A program made the position numbers and the translations under genes. From contig NC_084462.1 of NCBI RefSeq assembly GCF_027409185.1, forward strand, positions 27,999,577 through 28,063,576: DNA of 64,000 nucleotides, in the 5' to 3' direction. Positions 35,001 through 46,800 of the stretch are shown here, in pieces. Every line of letters starts with the position of its first letter. Positions within the stretch are counted from its first letter, which is position 1. Origin of the DNA: Cynocephalus volans (taxonomy: Eukaryota; Chordata; Mammalia; Dermoptera; Cynocephalidae). The notes beneath the pieces were generated by a model that saw only the letters and a program-made list of their open reading frames with translations, was not told the DNA's origin and made no database searches.

Positions 35001-37713
35001 CTCGCCCCACTTCCAGCCAGGGGCCACCCAGGCTCAGAAAGCAGACCAGCATCCCTGTACCCAGACTGTGGTCTGAACCTGGGGAAGGACTGGTGTGGGG
35101 TGGCTCTGTCAGCCTCTGCCTGCTGTGAAGCCCCCATCCACACCCATGTGTCAGAGAACTGGAGCAGGTGGGCTCTGGAGGTGCAGGAGCACCGGTTTCA
35201 GTCTCTGCCCTCCTCTTTCCCCTCCCCCAGGGGTTGGTCCCCAGGCTGCTGCAGCAGCAGCAGCAGCTAAAGCAGCGAAGTACGGTGAGTGCCTCTGGAG
35301 CCCCCACCTGCAAGCCCCCACCCAGCCCAGCTTCCCCATCCCTGTGATACTGAGAGCCTGCTTCACACATAACTGACCAAGGTGGCCCCTGCCTCCCCAT
35401 TTATCCAACCTGTTCAACGTTACCAGCCATCTAGTCCTCTCTCTTTCCTTCCGTCCCCCATCCCTCGCTCCCCCATCCCTCCATCCATCCGTTCATCCAT
35501 CCATCCCTCCCTCCGTTCCTCCATCCATTCATCTATCCCTCTCTCTTTCCCTCCCCCAATTCTTCATCCACCCATGAACCCATCCATCCCTCTCTCTATC
35601 CCTCTTCCCTCCCTCGCTCCTTTCTTCCACACATTCACGTCAGAGATTGGGGACAGATGAGCTCTGGGGGGGAGACTGGAGGCTCTGTGTTGGGAGTGGA
35701 GCAGAGGGAGGCATTATTTCTACCTGGGGAAAATCAGGAAGGCTTCCCAGAGAAAGTGACATTTGACCAGGTGGATTGGCCATGTGGTTAAAACAGAAAG
35801 GAGGGGCCTGAGCAGAAGGAGTGAATACCACAGTGGTTAGAAAGATAATTTGGGGTGGTATATATACAAGCGTTTTAAAAAATTAATAGGTACGTATCAA
35901 TTTAATGTATACTATAAAAATGTTACCTCGCTTCTCAAGCCCATGGTCCCTTGGGCAGCGCTGCTGCACGTGCAACAGGATCTTCTTACTATGCCCGTGC
36001 AGTGGGCAGAGGGAGCTCAGGGTCAGACCGTTGGAGCTGACGTCCTCTCCTTCATCCCCAGGCCTGGGGAAGCCCTTCCTGTGCCCACCCTGAGCCCAGC
36101 CCAGCCCAGCCCACGGGGCAAGAGTGTGGGGAGAAGACTGAGCCGGGGCCTGACCCACGGAGGCCCCACAGGCCCTCCCTGCAGGCGCCCGAGGCTCCTT
36201 GGCTGGTGGGGAAGGCTGGAATGTGGGGGCAGGAGAGCGGGCTGCGAGGGGCTGCCAGAGCCAGGCGGCCGGCGCTGGGATTACAAACACAAACTTGGCG
36301 GAGTCTTCGGAACGCAGGGAGAGGAAGCCTTGAACATTCCTGCAGGGGCCCCTCTGGCCCGGGGAGCGCCACTTGTGGTTTCGCAGTATGTGGCGGAGAT
36401 TAGAATGGGATTTGTCTGAAAACATACAAGTCCCTTAATGAGTGTGTTGAAATGGACACTTTGGGGGTGAGTCAAGGAACAGGGGGTGGGGGCCTTCCCA
36501 AGCAGGCCCAGCCGGAGACGCCTGGGCCTCACTCCTGGATGGAGCCTGCACTGGTTAAAATGCCGGCATCTAAGTGGACTTCCTGCCAGGCCTCAGGAGA
36601 GGTCCCGGGGAGCCACATCGATCTGTCCCCACCCAACAGGTGCTGGAGGAGTCCTCCCTGGTGTTGGAGGGGCTGGCATTCCTGGTGCAATTCCTGGTGC
36701 AGTTCCTGGTGCAATTCCTGGGATTGGAGGCATTGCAGGTAGTGTCAGCTCCCCAGGGGGTGGAGTTGTCCTTGAGAAGGCCATGGGGAAAGGACCCACC
36801 CTCTGTGGCGGTCTTTCCAGGGGCCGCAACTCCAGCTGCGGCTGCTGCTGCTGCTGCTGCTGCTGCGAAGGCAGCCAAGTATGGTGAGTGCCCCTGGGTG
36901 GCAGGCTCAGGGCTCAGGGCTGCCCTGGACTCTGCATGGGCCTTGGGAACCCCAATCCTACAAGCTGGTGGACTGGGCCTTTGTCCATCTACGGAGGCCT
37001 CCCTACCCCCTCCCCAAACACACACTGCTTGTACCTCCATGTCTTGCCCATCTGGTCATTCTGCCTGGATGCTATCTCCCACTGATTGACTCAGCAGAGG
37101 GAGGGGGACTCTGTGGAGCACCTGTCTCCCCCCACTTCATCCTCCCCAGGGCCAACCACAGGCATCTGCTGCATTGACTGCCTGGGAACCCAGTGGCGAG
37201 AATCTGACTTGGCTTTAGAAACAGACCATGTTCTTCTCAGCCCACAGACCCAACCCCTTTGAGCTCTTTAGGGACTCCCTAAGTCCCTTCTATCTCTCTA
37301 ATGAGTTGGATCCGTGCGAAGGAAATGCTACCCCACCTGGAATCCTGCACTCAGGACCAATTGTCACTCCTGTAGCTTCCCTGAACCACTGTCCCTCTGA
37401 GGTTCCCATAGGGTTCAGGACAGAACAATCGTTTTCCTTCTACAGGAGCTCCTGGAGCCTTGGTCCCGGGAGTAGCTGGGGTCCCAGGAGTCGGGGTCCC
37501 AGGAGTCGGGGTCCCAGGAGTCGGAGTCCCAGGAGTCAGAGTCCCAGGAGTCGGAGTCCCAGGTGTGGGAGTCCCAGGTGTGGGAGTCCCAGGTGTGGGA
37601 GTCCCAGGTGTTGGAGTCCCAGGTGTCGGAGTCCCAGGTGTCGGAGTCCCAGGTGTCGGAGTCCCAGGTGTTGGAGTCCCAGGCATCGGAGTCCCAGGTG
37701 AGCTGGGCTTTCT

Positions 37714-37753
<40 letters not shown>

Positions 37754-37761
37754 GTGTGTGT

Positions 37762-37807
<46 letters not shown>

Positions 37808-40800
37808 GAGACTATTGCCAAGACTTATGTATTCTCCCTTATACGTCACCCATCTGTCCATACCTTTGACCATGACTCACACCCTTGTCCTTTCTCCCTT
37901 GGGCTATAACAACCTTCTTATTAGCTACTACCAGTATCGTCTTCTTCAATTTACCTTCTGGCTGTCAGTGTACTCCTGGGGGCAGGAATCATGTCTTTTC
38001 CATCTCTATGTTCCCAGTTCCTAGCTGAGTAGGTGTTCAGCAAATTGTGGATAGATGGGTGGGAAGGTGGGTGGATGCATGGGTGTATCGATTGATGGGC
38101 AGATGGACAGCTGGGTGGGCAGGTGAGTGGCCATATGGATGCACTCAACTGATGGATGAGGGAGTGGATGGGTAGGTGGATGAATGGGCAGATACAACGA
38201 CGGGTGGATACATGGACAGATGGATGGTAAAAAGGTGGATGTATAGGTGAACAGGTAGATGGAAAGACTGATGGGTTAGGCAGGTGGGAGACTAGATAAG
38301 TGGTTAAAAGGATGGATGGGTGGGTGGATGGGCGGGCACAAGATTGGGTGAGCTGATGAAGAGATGTGTGGGTGGAATGGTGGGCGGCAAGTGCAAAATG
38401 CACGGTTGGATGGATGGTTAGATCAATGGATAGACAGGCAGATGGGTGGGTAAGTTGATGGAGAGGTGGGTGCATAGATGGACAGAGTTAGGCATTTAAG
38501 TGGTGGATTGAGGTACAAGGACAGACAGACAAATGGACAGACATAGAGGTTGGCAGTGGGTGAACGGTTGAGTAGACAATAAACAGATAGGTCAATGGAG
38601 GGGCGGATGACCCTCTGTTGGCTTGATAGGTAGAAAGAAGACGGACTGACAGACAGATGGGTGGACAGAGGGATATATATTGAACATCTCTCCTCCATTC
38701 TCTCCTGAGCATTTATATCCCCCTTGGTCTCTCCAGGGGCTATATCACCAGCTGCAGCTGCTAAAGCAGCCAAATATGGTAAGTGCCATGCTGAGAGCTC
38801 TGCCCACCCTGTTTGGCCTTTACTTGCCAGAACTAAAGGACTCTCACCTGCTTACTCAGAGAAGGGGAGTGACTTGCCCACAGTCACAGAGCAAGTCACT
38901 AGCAGTGCTAGGACTTGGACCTGGTGGGCCCCAGGACAGCGTCTCCCCTAGTTGCTTCCCACCATGAAGTCACAGGGCTGAATGGCAGGAGAGTCCCAGG
39001 ATGGCATCCCCAGTGGGGACAGTGACTCTGACCCTCCCTACCCTGGCCAGAGCCCTCTCAGAGGAACCCAAGCCTGCCTGGGGACATGGGACCTTCCCAC
39101 AGTCTCTCCATATCCAACAAAGATCTTTCCCTGAGTGCTCAGAGAAGAGAGGAGTTGGGGGAGGGCTGGGGGTGTCAGTAAAGGCTTTGTGGCAGAGGCT
39201 GGCTGGGGGCCCAGACGCACCATCGTTTCCTGACCTTCATGGACCAGACTTGGGAAAGCTTGCAGCCCTTCCTCTGCCAGCCAGCTTCCCCCAGAGCCCT
39301 CCCAGGTCCTCTCACGGAGGTCCTTTTCCACTCAATTTTCTTCCCTCTGCAGGGGCCGGAGTTGGAGTCGGAGTTGGAGGCATTCCCACTTTTGGGGCTG
39401 GTGTGGGGGGCCTTCCTGGCTTTGGTGTCGGAGCTGTCCCCGGAGCTGGTATTTCCCGTGAACTTTAGTTCCATCTGGGGAAACTGGGAAGGGCTGGGGT
39501 CTTCTCTTCTGTCAGGCTGTGCAGGGGGTGTGGGGAGTGTAGATTAGACTTCAATGTGCTCAAGGAGGAGTTGGGGGATGGAGCAGGGAGGTCTTCAGTA
39601 CCTTTTGGGGCGGGAGAGCCTTAAGCATAACCCACCTGAAATCCAGGTGAGGTTTCTGAGGGTCTCTTTCTTTCTCATTTTCTTGTAGCTGCAGCCCAGG
39701 CAGCAGCTGCCGCCAAAGCTGCCAAGTATGGTAAGTGCCCTGCCCGTCTGTCCGCAGGCCCTGCTCTCCATGGGGCCCAGGCTCCAAGCTCACAGCAGCT
39801 CTGCAGCATGAGCACAGAGAACCTCACACTCAGGCCTCCAGGGCTAAAATGGCCTGGGCAAGGTCACGAGTCCCCAGCCCCTGTTGTGAGTCCCTGGCCC
39901 CTGTCTTCCAACTCTTCTGCCCTTTTTGGTTGCCCACTGTTGGGGTTATTGGTGCCCCACTTGTCACCTCCACCGCAAACCAGTGAGGGGAAGATGCCAG
40001 GCAGCCGTTCTTTCCTCCCCCTACCCCCTGCTCCCCAAGACTGGGCAAAGGGAGGGACAGGGCTGGACGTTCTTCACTCCTCCAGGTCCTGGAGGAGTCG
40101 GAGCCCTAGGAGGGCTGGTGCCAGGAGGCGTAGTGCCAGGCGTGCCAGGCATTGGAGGGGTACCAGGTGAGCTGGATCCCCAACCCAGAGACGGGTTTGG
40201 TTTGTCTCATGGGAGGTGACTGAGGTCAAACACATCATTTTACAAATGGGAAAACTGAGCCCAGAGATGGGGAGGAGGGAGCGCAGTTTCCCCTAGAGTA
40301 GTGTGGAGGGAGAAGCCCTCGTGGGGTTCTGGTGGCTGAGCCCTGGCAAGTCCCATCCCTGCCTGGGGAGGATCAGGAGTGTCAGCCAGAGCTCTGCCCT
40401 GCTGGCTTGGGGGGGGGGGGCCCTTCTGGATCCTTAATAGGGTGTTCCCTTGTGCTCTTTCCCCACCACCAGTTGGAGGCCAAAGGGAAGGGATTAAGTG
40501 ACCATGACATTAGGTGACAACCTTCCCATCAGAAGACTTCTCCTCTGCATTCCTTTTGCTTTCTGGGAGAAAATTCCCCTTCTGAGTTTCCTCAAGAAAT
40601 GAGCCATTTCCTCCTATAGTTTTGGATATAGGTCTATAGGATTTTTTTAAACGAAGAGCACCCTAAGCGGAAAGCTCCACAATCTTTTAGATCTGGGTTT
40701 AGGAGGGGGTCAGTACACCTCTCCCCATCACAGCTCTGGGCTCCCTTCCACCATAGCCCAGGGCTAGAATTTCACAGGCTCAGACCTGCTTCTCAGGTGC

Positions 40801-43800
40801 ATCCAGAAGCCCAAGGAGGGGGAGGGAGGTGCCCCGATGCTAGTGGGTAATCCCTGAGCCAGGTCTGGAGCCCAGGCCTCCCACCTCAGGCTGGACTCTG
40901 CACACTCCTTTGTCACGAACATGAGGGGACAGTGCACAGAGAGGGACTCCCAGGAGGGGGACAGCTCCCTAGAGGGGTATCTGAGAGGGCTTTCCACAGT
41001 GGGGAATGGGGGAGAGTGGAGCGGGGTGCTAGGGACTGCTCCCCCAACCCCTCTCTTCACCCCTCCAGGAGTAGGGGCCCCAGCAGCTGCAGCCGCCAAA
41101 GCAGCCGCCAAAGCTGCCCAGTTTGGTAAGCGTCCCCTGCCATCTGCTCCTGTACCTCATCACAGAGCATCGCTCTCTCATGCTGTGCCCTGGGGTCTGG
41201 CCACCTAGCTCCCCTCGCCTCTCCAGCCCGCTCAGGCTGTCACCTTATGCGTGCAGACCTTCCTCCCAGCCTTTGGCCCATCTGATCACCTTTGAGGGTG
41301 TGGGCGACATTTGTGATTAGGGAACCAGAGCGAGAAGAGGCTTTCATGAGCCCGTCAGGACCTGACTTCCCTCGTTTCCAAAGCCCCTGGTGCCTCCCTG
41401 TCCAACAGGACCTGCCTTCCTCCTGGACCTCATGCTGGGCTCCTCCCAGCTTCAACCCCCTCAAGTGACAGCAGCAGTTCTTGCCCCTTGACAAAGTTCC
41501 CCAACTCTTGCTACATCTGAGGCGCACCCTGGCGACCCCAGGTGCCCACACTTTCCTGACCATGGCAAATCATGGCAGCCCCACTAGTAAAACTCAACTG
41601 TGTTCCAGACCAGGCTGGGGGGTCTGCAGGCCTTGGCTTTAGGACCCTGCAGGGAGCAAGGTTCAGATCAGAATCTCCAGGGCTGAACAGGCCAGATAAT
41701 GTCTTAACTTTAGGTCTGCTGACCCCCCAAACTCACATACACAACAACCTTATGAAGTTGGTATTATTATTATTCCCATTTTACAGATGTGGAAACTGAG
41801 GTTCCCACAGCTTAAGTAACAGTCACACAGCTAAACAGTGGCCAAGCTGAGATTAGAAACCAGTCCCACCCGCTTTGCCCAGCTCTTTTTATGTCACTCT
41901 GACTCCATCACCCTCAAGTTCCAAGGGGTGTCCTTATTCCTCAAAAGGTTAAGAACTCCTGGCCCTGCACATACCTCCTATCAGGGATGAGGAAGCACAG
42001 GCCCATCCAGGGACAGTAACTGGTCCTGGGTCACCAGCAAGCCTGTGCCGGGGCTGGGACAAGAACCTAAGTCTTCTGACTCCCATCCCAGCACTCTTCC
42101 CGCTAGCTTCTGTCCTCTTTGGTCAGGCCTTGGTTAAGGATTAACTATTCTCACTCTTGCAGGGTTGGGCCCCGGTGTTGGCGTGGCACCTGGAGTGGTT
42201 CCCGGTGTTGGTGTGGCACCTGGAGTGGTTCCCGGTGTTGGCGTGGCACCTGGAGTGGTTCCCGGTGTTGGCGTGGCACCAGGAGTGGTTCCCGGGGTTG
42301 GTGTGGCACCTGGTGTGGTTCCTGGGGTCGGCGTGACACCTGGAGTGGTTCCTGGGGTCGGCGTGGCACCAGGCATCGGCATCGGTCCTGGTGGTGTTGC
42401 AGGTGAGCTCCATGAGTAAGTGGGCCTGAGGAGCACCTGAAGCCTCTGTCGGTGCCATCCTGAACCCCCTCTCTCCCTGCAGGGATAGGGGTCCCAGCTG
42501 CAGCCAAAACTGCTGCTAAGGCGGCCGCCAAAGCCCAGTTCCGTGAGTGCCCTGCTGTCTCCCTCTCCTCTCCCTAGCGAGCCCAGGGCTAGCCCTGCCT
42601 CCTGACACTGAGCCTGGCCCCCTGCAGCCTCCTTAGGTCCCCAGGGCAGCAGGCAGAGGGGTTGGAGGCACAGCACTGGTGTGAGGGAGACCTGGGTTCG
42701 AGTCGTGGATCCCGCTAGCTGAGTGACCTCTGAGTTTCCCTGTCCTCGTGCGTCAAGTGTGAGCACAGAAGGTGGTTAGAATAATGAATTCATGCAAGAG
42801 GGAAGAGCAGGACGTCAGCCTGAGAAGGGAAGTCATGTCCACGAATGCAGCCCCGAGTGCCAGCCTGGGTAGGGGGCCAGACTCAGTGGCCAGGGAGAGT
42901 TTTAGGAAGACCATTCTGGTGGCAGCAGAGAGAAAGGATTAAGGTGCAAGACTGTGGAGGAGGCCGCGGCCTGGGTCTGGGCCTCGTCCCTTGGGGCCTA
43001 AGTCAGCTCCCTGGGCAGGACACCTCCATAGGGCCACCCTCTGCTGCTGCTGCCACCCCACAACCATCTCTCTGCAGGGGCTGCAGCTGGGCTTGGTGCT
43101 GGCGTTCCCGGATTTGGAGTCGGACTCGGCGTTCCCGGACTTGGAGTTGGCACTGGTGTTCCTGGTTTAGGGGTTGGTGCAGGTGAGGGGCCTTCGAGAG
43201 GCCTTCGAGGGGACTTCAAGGGGCCAGGCAGAAACTTCTCCCTGACCTCAGTGGAGGGAGACCCCTCCTCTTCCCAGCACATCCCCGGCACGCCCCTCGG
43301 CACTCAGGGGTGCATAGTAAATTCTCCCTTAGATTTTCCTGAGCAGTCAGAGACAACTGGGGTAACAGATGGAGGGATGGGGCAGGCTAGGCAAGAAGAC
43401 CCCAGGCTGCCAGATTTCAGAATATCTGCCTTTTTAGTGGAGGGGTGACAGAGCTCCAGACTGAGAAAAAGCCTACCCACCAGCCAGTGATGGAGGGTGG
43501 AGGTCCCTGAGGTCAGCGGGCACGGGTAGGCCAGCTCAGCTCCCCTTCAGCAGTATCTGTGGCAAGGGCGCCACTGGGAACTTCGGTTCTTCACCATCTG
43601 CTTACGGAGCCTGCTCTGTGCTCAGCCCCAGGAAGGCCATACTGGGCCCAGAAGAGGGAGCGGGTGCAAGGAGGAGACGCAGATCAGCCCTCAAGCACTC
43701 CTAGATAAGATTGGCAGTGGCGTGGTTAGACACTGGAGCTCTGTACCTGGCAGTGTGAGCTCTTGGCTAGGAGCCATGGCTTCAGGGCTTTCAGGAAGCA

Positions 43801-46800
43801 ATAAAGGCTGAGGAAGTCAGGGATGGCTCCCTGGAGGAGGCAGCAGGAACCCCAGACACAGAGCTCAGCGGCTGACCCCCCGCCTTTCCCTTTTCCCTAG
43901 TACCAGGATCCCTGGCCGCAGCTAAAGCAGCCAAATATGGTGAGTGCATCCCACTCACACCTGTGGTTCCCTTGCCACCGCACCATCCCTGACAGCACAG
44001 CTGGGATGGCCAGGATAGAAAAAGCAGTTTCTAGGACACATTAGTGATGGTTTACAGACCTGTCCCAGCCCATTAAATGCCCATGGTGCCTCAAATCCCT
44101 GTGACAACCACAGCACCCTCACATTTCCAAACACCTTCAGCAATTCCACCATGGTGAGAACCACGGTCCCTAAGGACCCTCTGACCTTGCAGTTTCATGG
44201 GCTCCAGTACCAGGGACGGGCCAGGCCTGCTGTTGGTGTGGGGAGGCTGGGCAGCTCTGTTTCCTTGCCAGCCCTGTGGCCCAAGCCGAGGAGTCGGTAT
44301 TCCTCATCTGGACACCCCAGCCCCCTGCCCGCCTTCCTGTCAGCATGACTGCATCCACCATGGGCCAGCCTCGAGGACGTGGCAGACCTGCCTGCCTCTC
44401 CACTTGGCACTCTGGTAGCCCCGCCTGGCCAGATCCACACCGTCTGTGGCCCCCACATTCCTGGCCTCCTGGGATCTGGGCCTGGGGGCGGGGGTTCCAC
44501 CAGGAATCCGCCAACTGGCCCTGGCTTATCCACTTAGGGCCAGTTTCCACCTCGGAAAATCCCAGCTGCCTCAGCCCCCACCCCCCACGGGCCCTGGGAA
44601 GCCACGGCCTCCTCCCGGGCTCCCCGTTGGCTGCCCAGCTGGCCTGAGTCAGCAGACATCGCCAGGGAAACACAGCAGTGTCATGTAGCAGAGCAGCTAA
44701 GGGCACAGGCTCCTGAGCCTTTTCCTGCCCATGGAGCCTTGAGCATGTTGCGTAACCTCTCCTCTGCCTCAGCTTTCTCATCTGCAAAATGGGGGTGGTA
44801 TTAGTGCCCATTTTCCTGCTGCGATGCATAAAAACCAAGCTAATGAGTGTGAGCACTTAGAACCATGGGTTCCTTTACATGCTGACTGTGAACTTGGTTG
44901 CTACAATCCTTAGCCACGCGGTACTGCACGGAGCTCTCTGGTGGTGTGCCCTTTCTTTCTCCAAACACCTGTAAGGTAAACAGGGTGTCATCAACCCCTT
45001 TAGGGAGATGGGGACTCTGAGTTTCAGAGAGGCAACAGCTACAATGAGTGGAGAAACCAAGGTTCAAACCGGTTCAAACCTGGCACTGTCAGAACCTGAA
45101 GCTGTGGTCCTCCATGCTCGGCAGCACACGGCCACCCCATTCCTTCACCTGCAGCTCCTAACACTGGCCCAGGGAGAAGGAGAGGGCCACTGTCCTATGC
45201 TATAAATGAGAAGGCCAAGACCTAACGGGGATCACCTGTAGCCGATTGGTGAGGGCAGACCCAGGCCTCAGACCCAGGTGTTCAGGACTTTCTGTCCGGT
45301 GCTCCTCCCTGTGACTCACATGGCCTCTGCACCTGTCTGCTTGCCTTGTCTAGGGGCAGGGAGACCCATCCTTTAGAAATGGGGGACTGATCTATCCTCT
45401 CTTCACAGGAGCAGGAGGGCTTGGGGCCCTTGGAGGGGTCGGGCCTCTCGGTGGAGTAGGTATCCCCGGCGGTGTGGCAGGTGAGTTGGGACCCCAAGAC
45501 AGGCCTAGGGGGAGGGAGACTGGCCTGTGGAGAGTCCCTCCTTGAGCTCCCTCTGTGTCCCCAGGAGTTGGACCTGCTGCCGCAGCTGCTGCTGCCAAAG
45601 CGGCTGCCAAAGCTGCCCAGTATGGTGAGCACTGGTGGGGAGTGGTGGCTGTTGTCAGGACCCTGGGGCTTGTGGGGACCCTCTGACCAGGTGCTGTAGG
45701 GTCAGACTTCCTGACCTGCCCCAGAGACCCTCAGGGCCCAGCCTACCTCCTGGCCCCACTGTGCCCACGAAGGCCCTGGTAGCTCAGGCTGGGTCCTGGG
45801 ATGACATCGCCATTCCTCCACAGACAGAGACTCTGGTCCCACTCTTCTGACTGCTGGGGTTTAATGCACAGCTCTCTCCGCAGGCCTGGGGGGAGTCGCT
45901 GGGCTCGGAGCTGGAGGATTGGGAGTTGGAGGGCTTGGGATTGGTGCTGCTGTCCCAGGTCTTGGGGCCCTTGGAGGTGAGGGCTGCTCTGGAATCAGTG
46001 AGCACATGGGCTGTGTGTGTGTGTGAGAGAGAGACAGAAACAGAGACTTTCTTTCCCACCCCTGCCACCACCCCTTTGCTGTAGCTGTCCCCTCTACCCC
46101 CGAACTGCCCACCATCCGCAGTCTGGCTGCTCCTCGAGGCCATATGGGCCCTGCGCTCCCCTCTGCGCTCCTGCAGCATTTAGAGAGGGGCTCGAGCAGG
46201 CAGGAGTGGAGGCTGCCCTTGCAGCTGGGGTCCCAGTCCTCTCCCGCTTCTGTCTCCTTCAGCCTGCCCAGCCACTGCAAGTGGGGGTTGATTAGAATAA
46301 TGATGGTTATGCCATTTTCCAGAGAAGGAAATCAAAATTCAGAGAGAAATTACTTTCCCAAAGTCTCCACCGTCATGGCAGGCCTGTGCTGACGGTCCCT
46401 CTCTGCTGGGTCGTCATTGTGTCTCTCTACTTAAACTGGCCTGTCTGTGTGCTCCATGAGACTGGTCACACTGTCAGCACTTGATAATGACTTTTGGGGA
46501 AATAGGTGGATGAAGGAGGGGTGGAGGATCATGAGAGAATGAGTCACGGGCAGATGGGTAAGTGGTGGGTGGGTCAGAAGAGGGGCCTGGCTCTGGGAGG
46601 GAGGGGCATTCCTGAGCACTCATGTGTCCCTTCTACCCAGGTGTGTCCCCAGCTGCAGCTGCTAAAGCGGCCAAATATGGTGAGTTGCCCCCTGATGCCT
46701 TCCCCCATGCAGGCCTGCTGGTGGCTGGCACCCCCCAGCCCCAGCTCACCCCACTCCATCCTGCTCGCAGTACCCCTGACGGTCCAGGATATCCCCCTGA

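Noticed and set aside
37481-37690. CRISPR-like regular repeats
   Set aside because: The 15-base units are contiguous coding pentapeptides with no spacers, in a mammalian elastin exon.
38037-38660. Tandem tetranucleotide array read as a protein repeat
   Set aside because: The HPSIHPS-type frames here and at 52262-52520 are artefacts of simple repeats inside an intron and spacer.
43183-43448. Functional exon 26A
   Set aside because: The sequence is homologous, but no in-phase donor is visible, so I list it only as a vestige.
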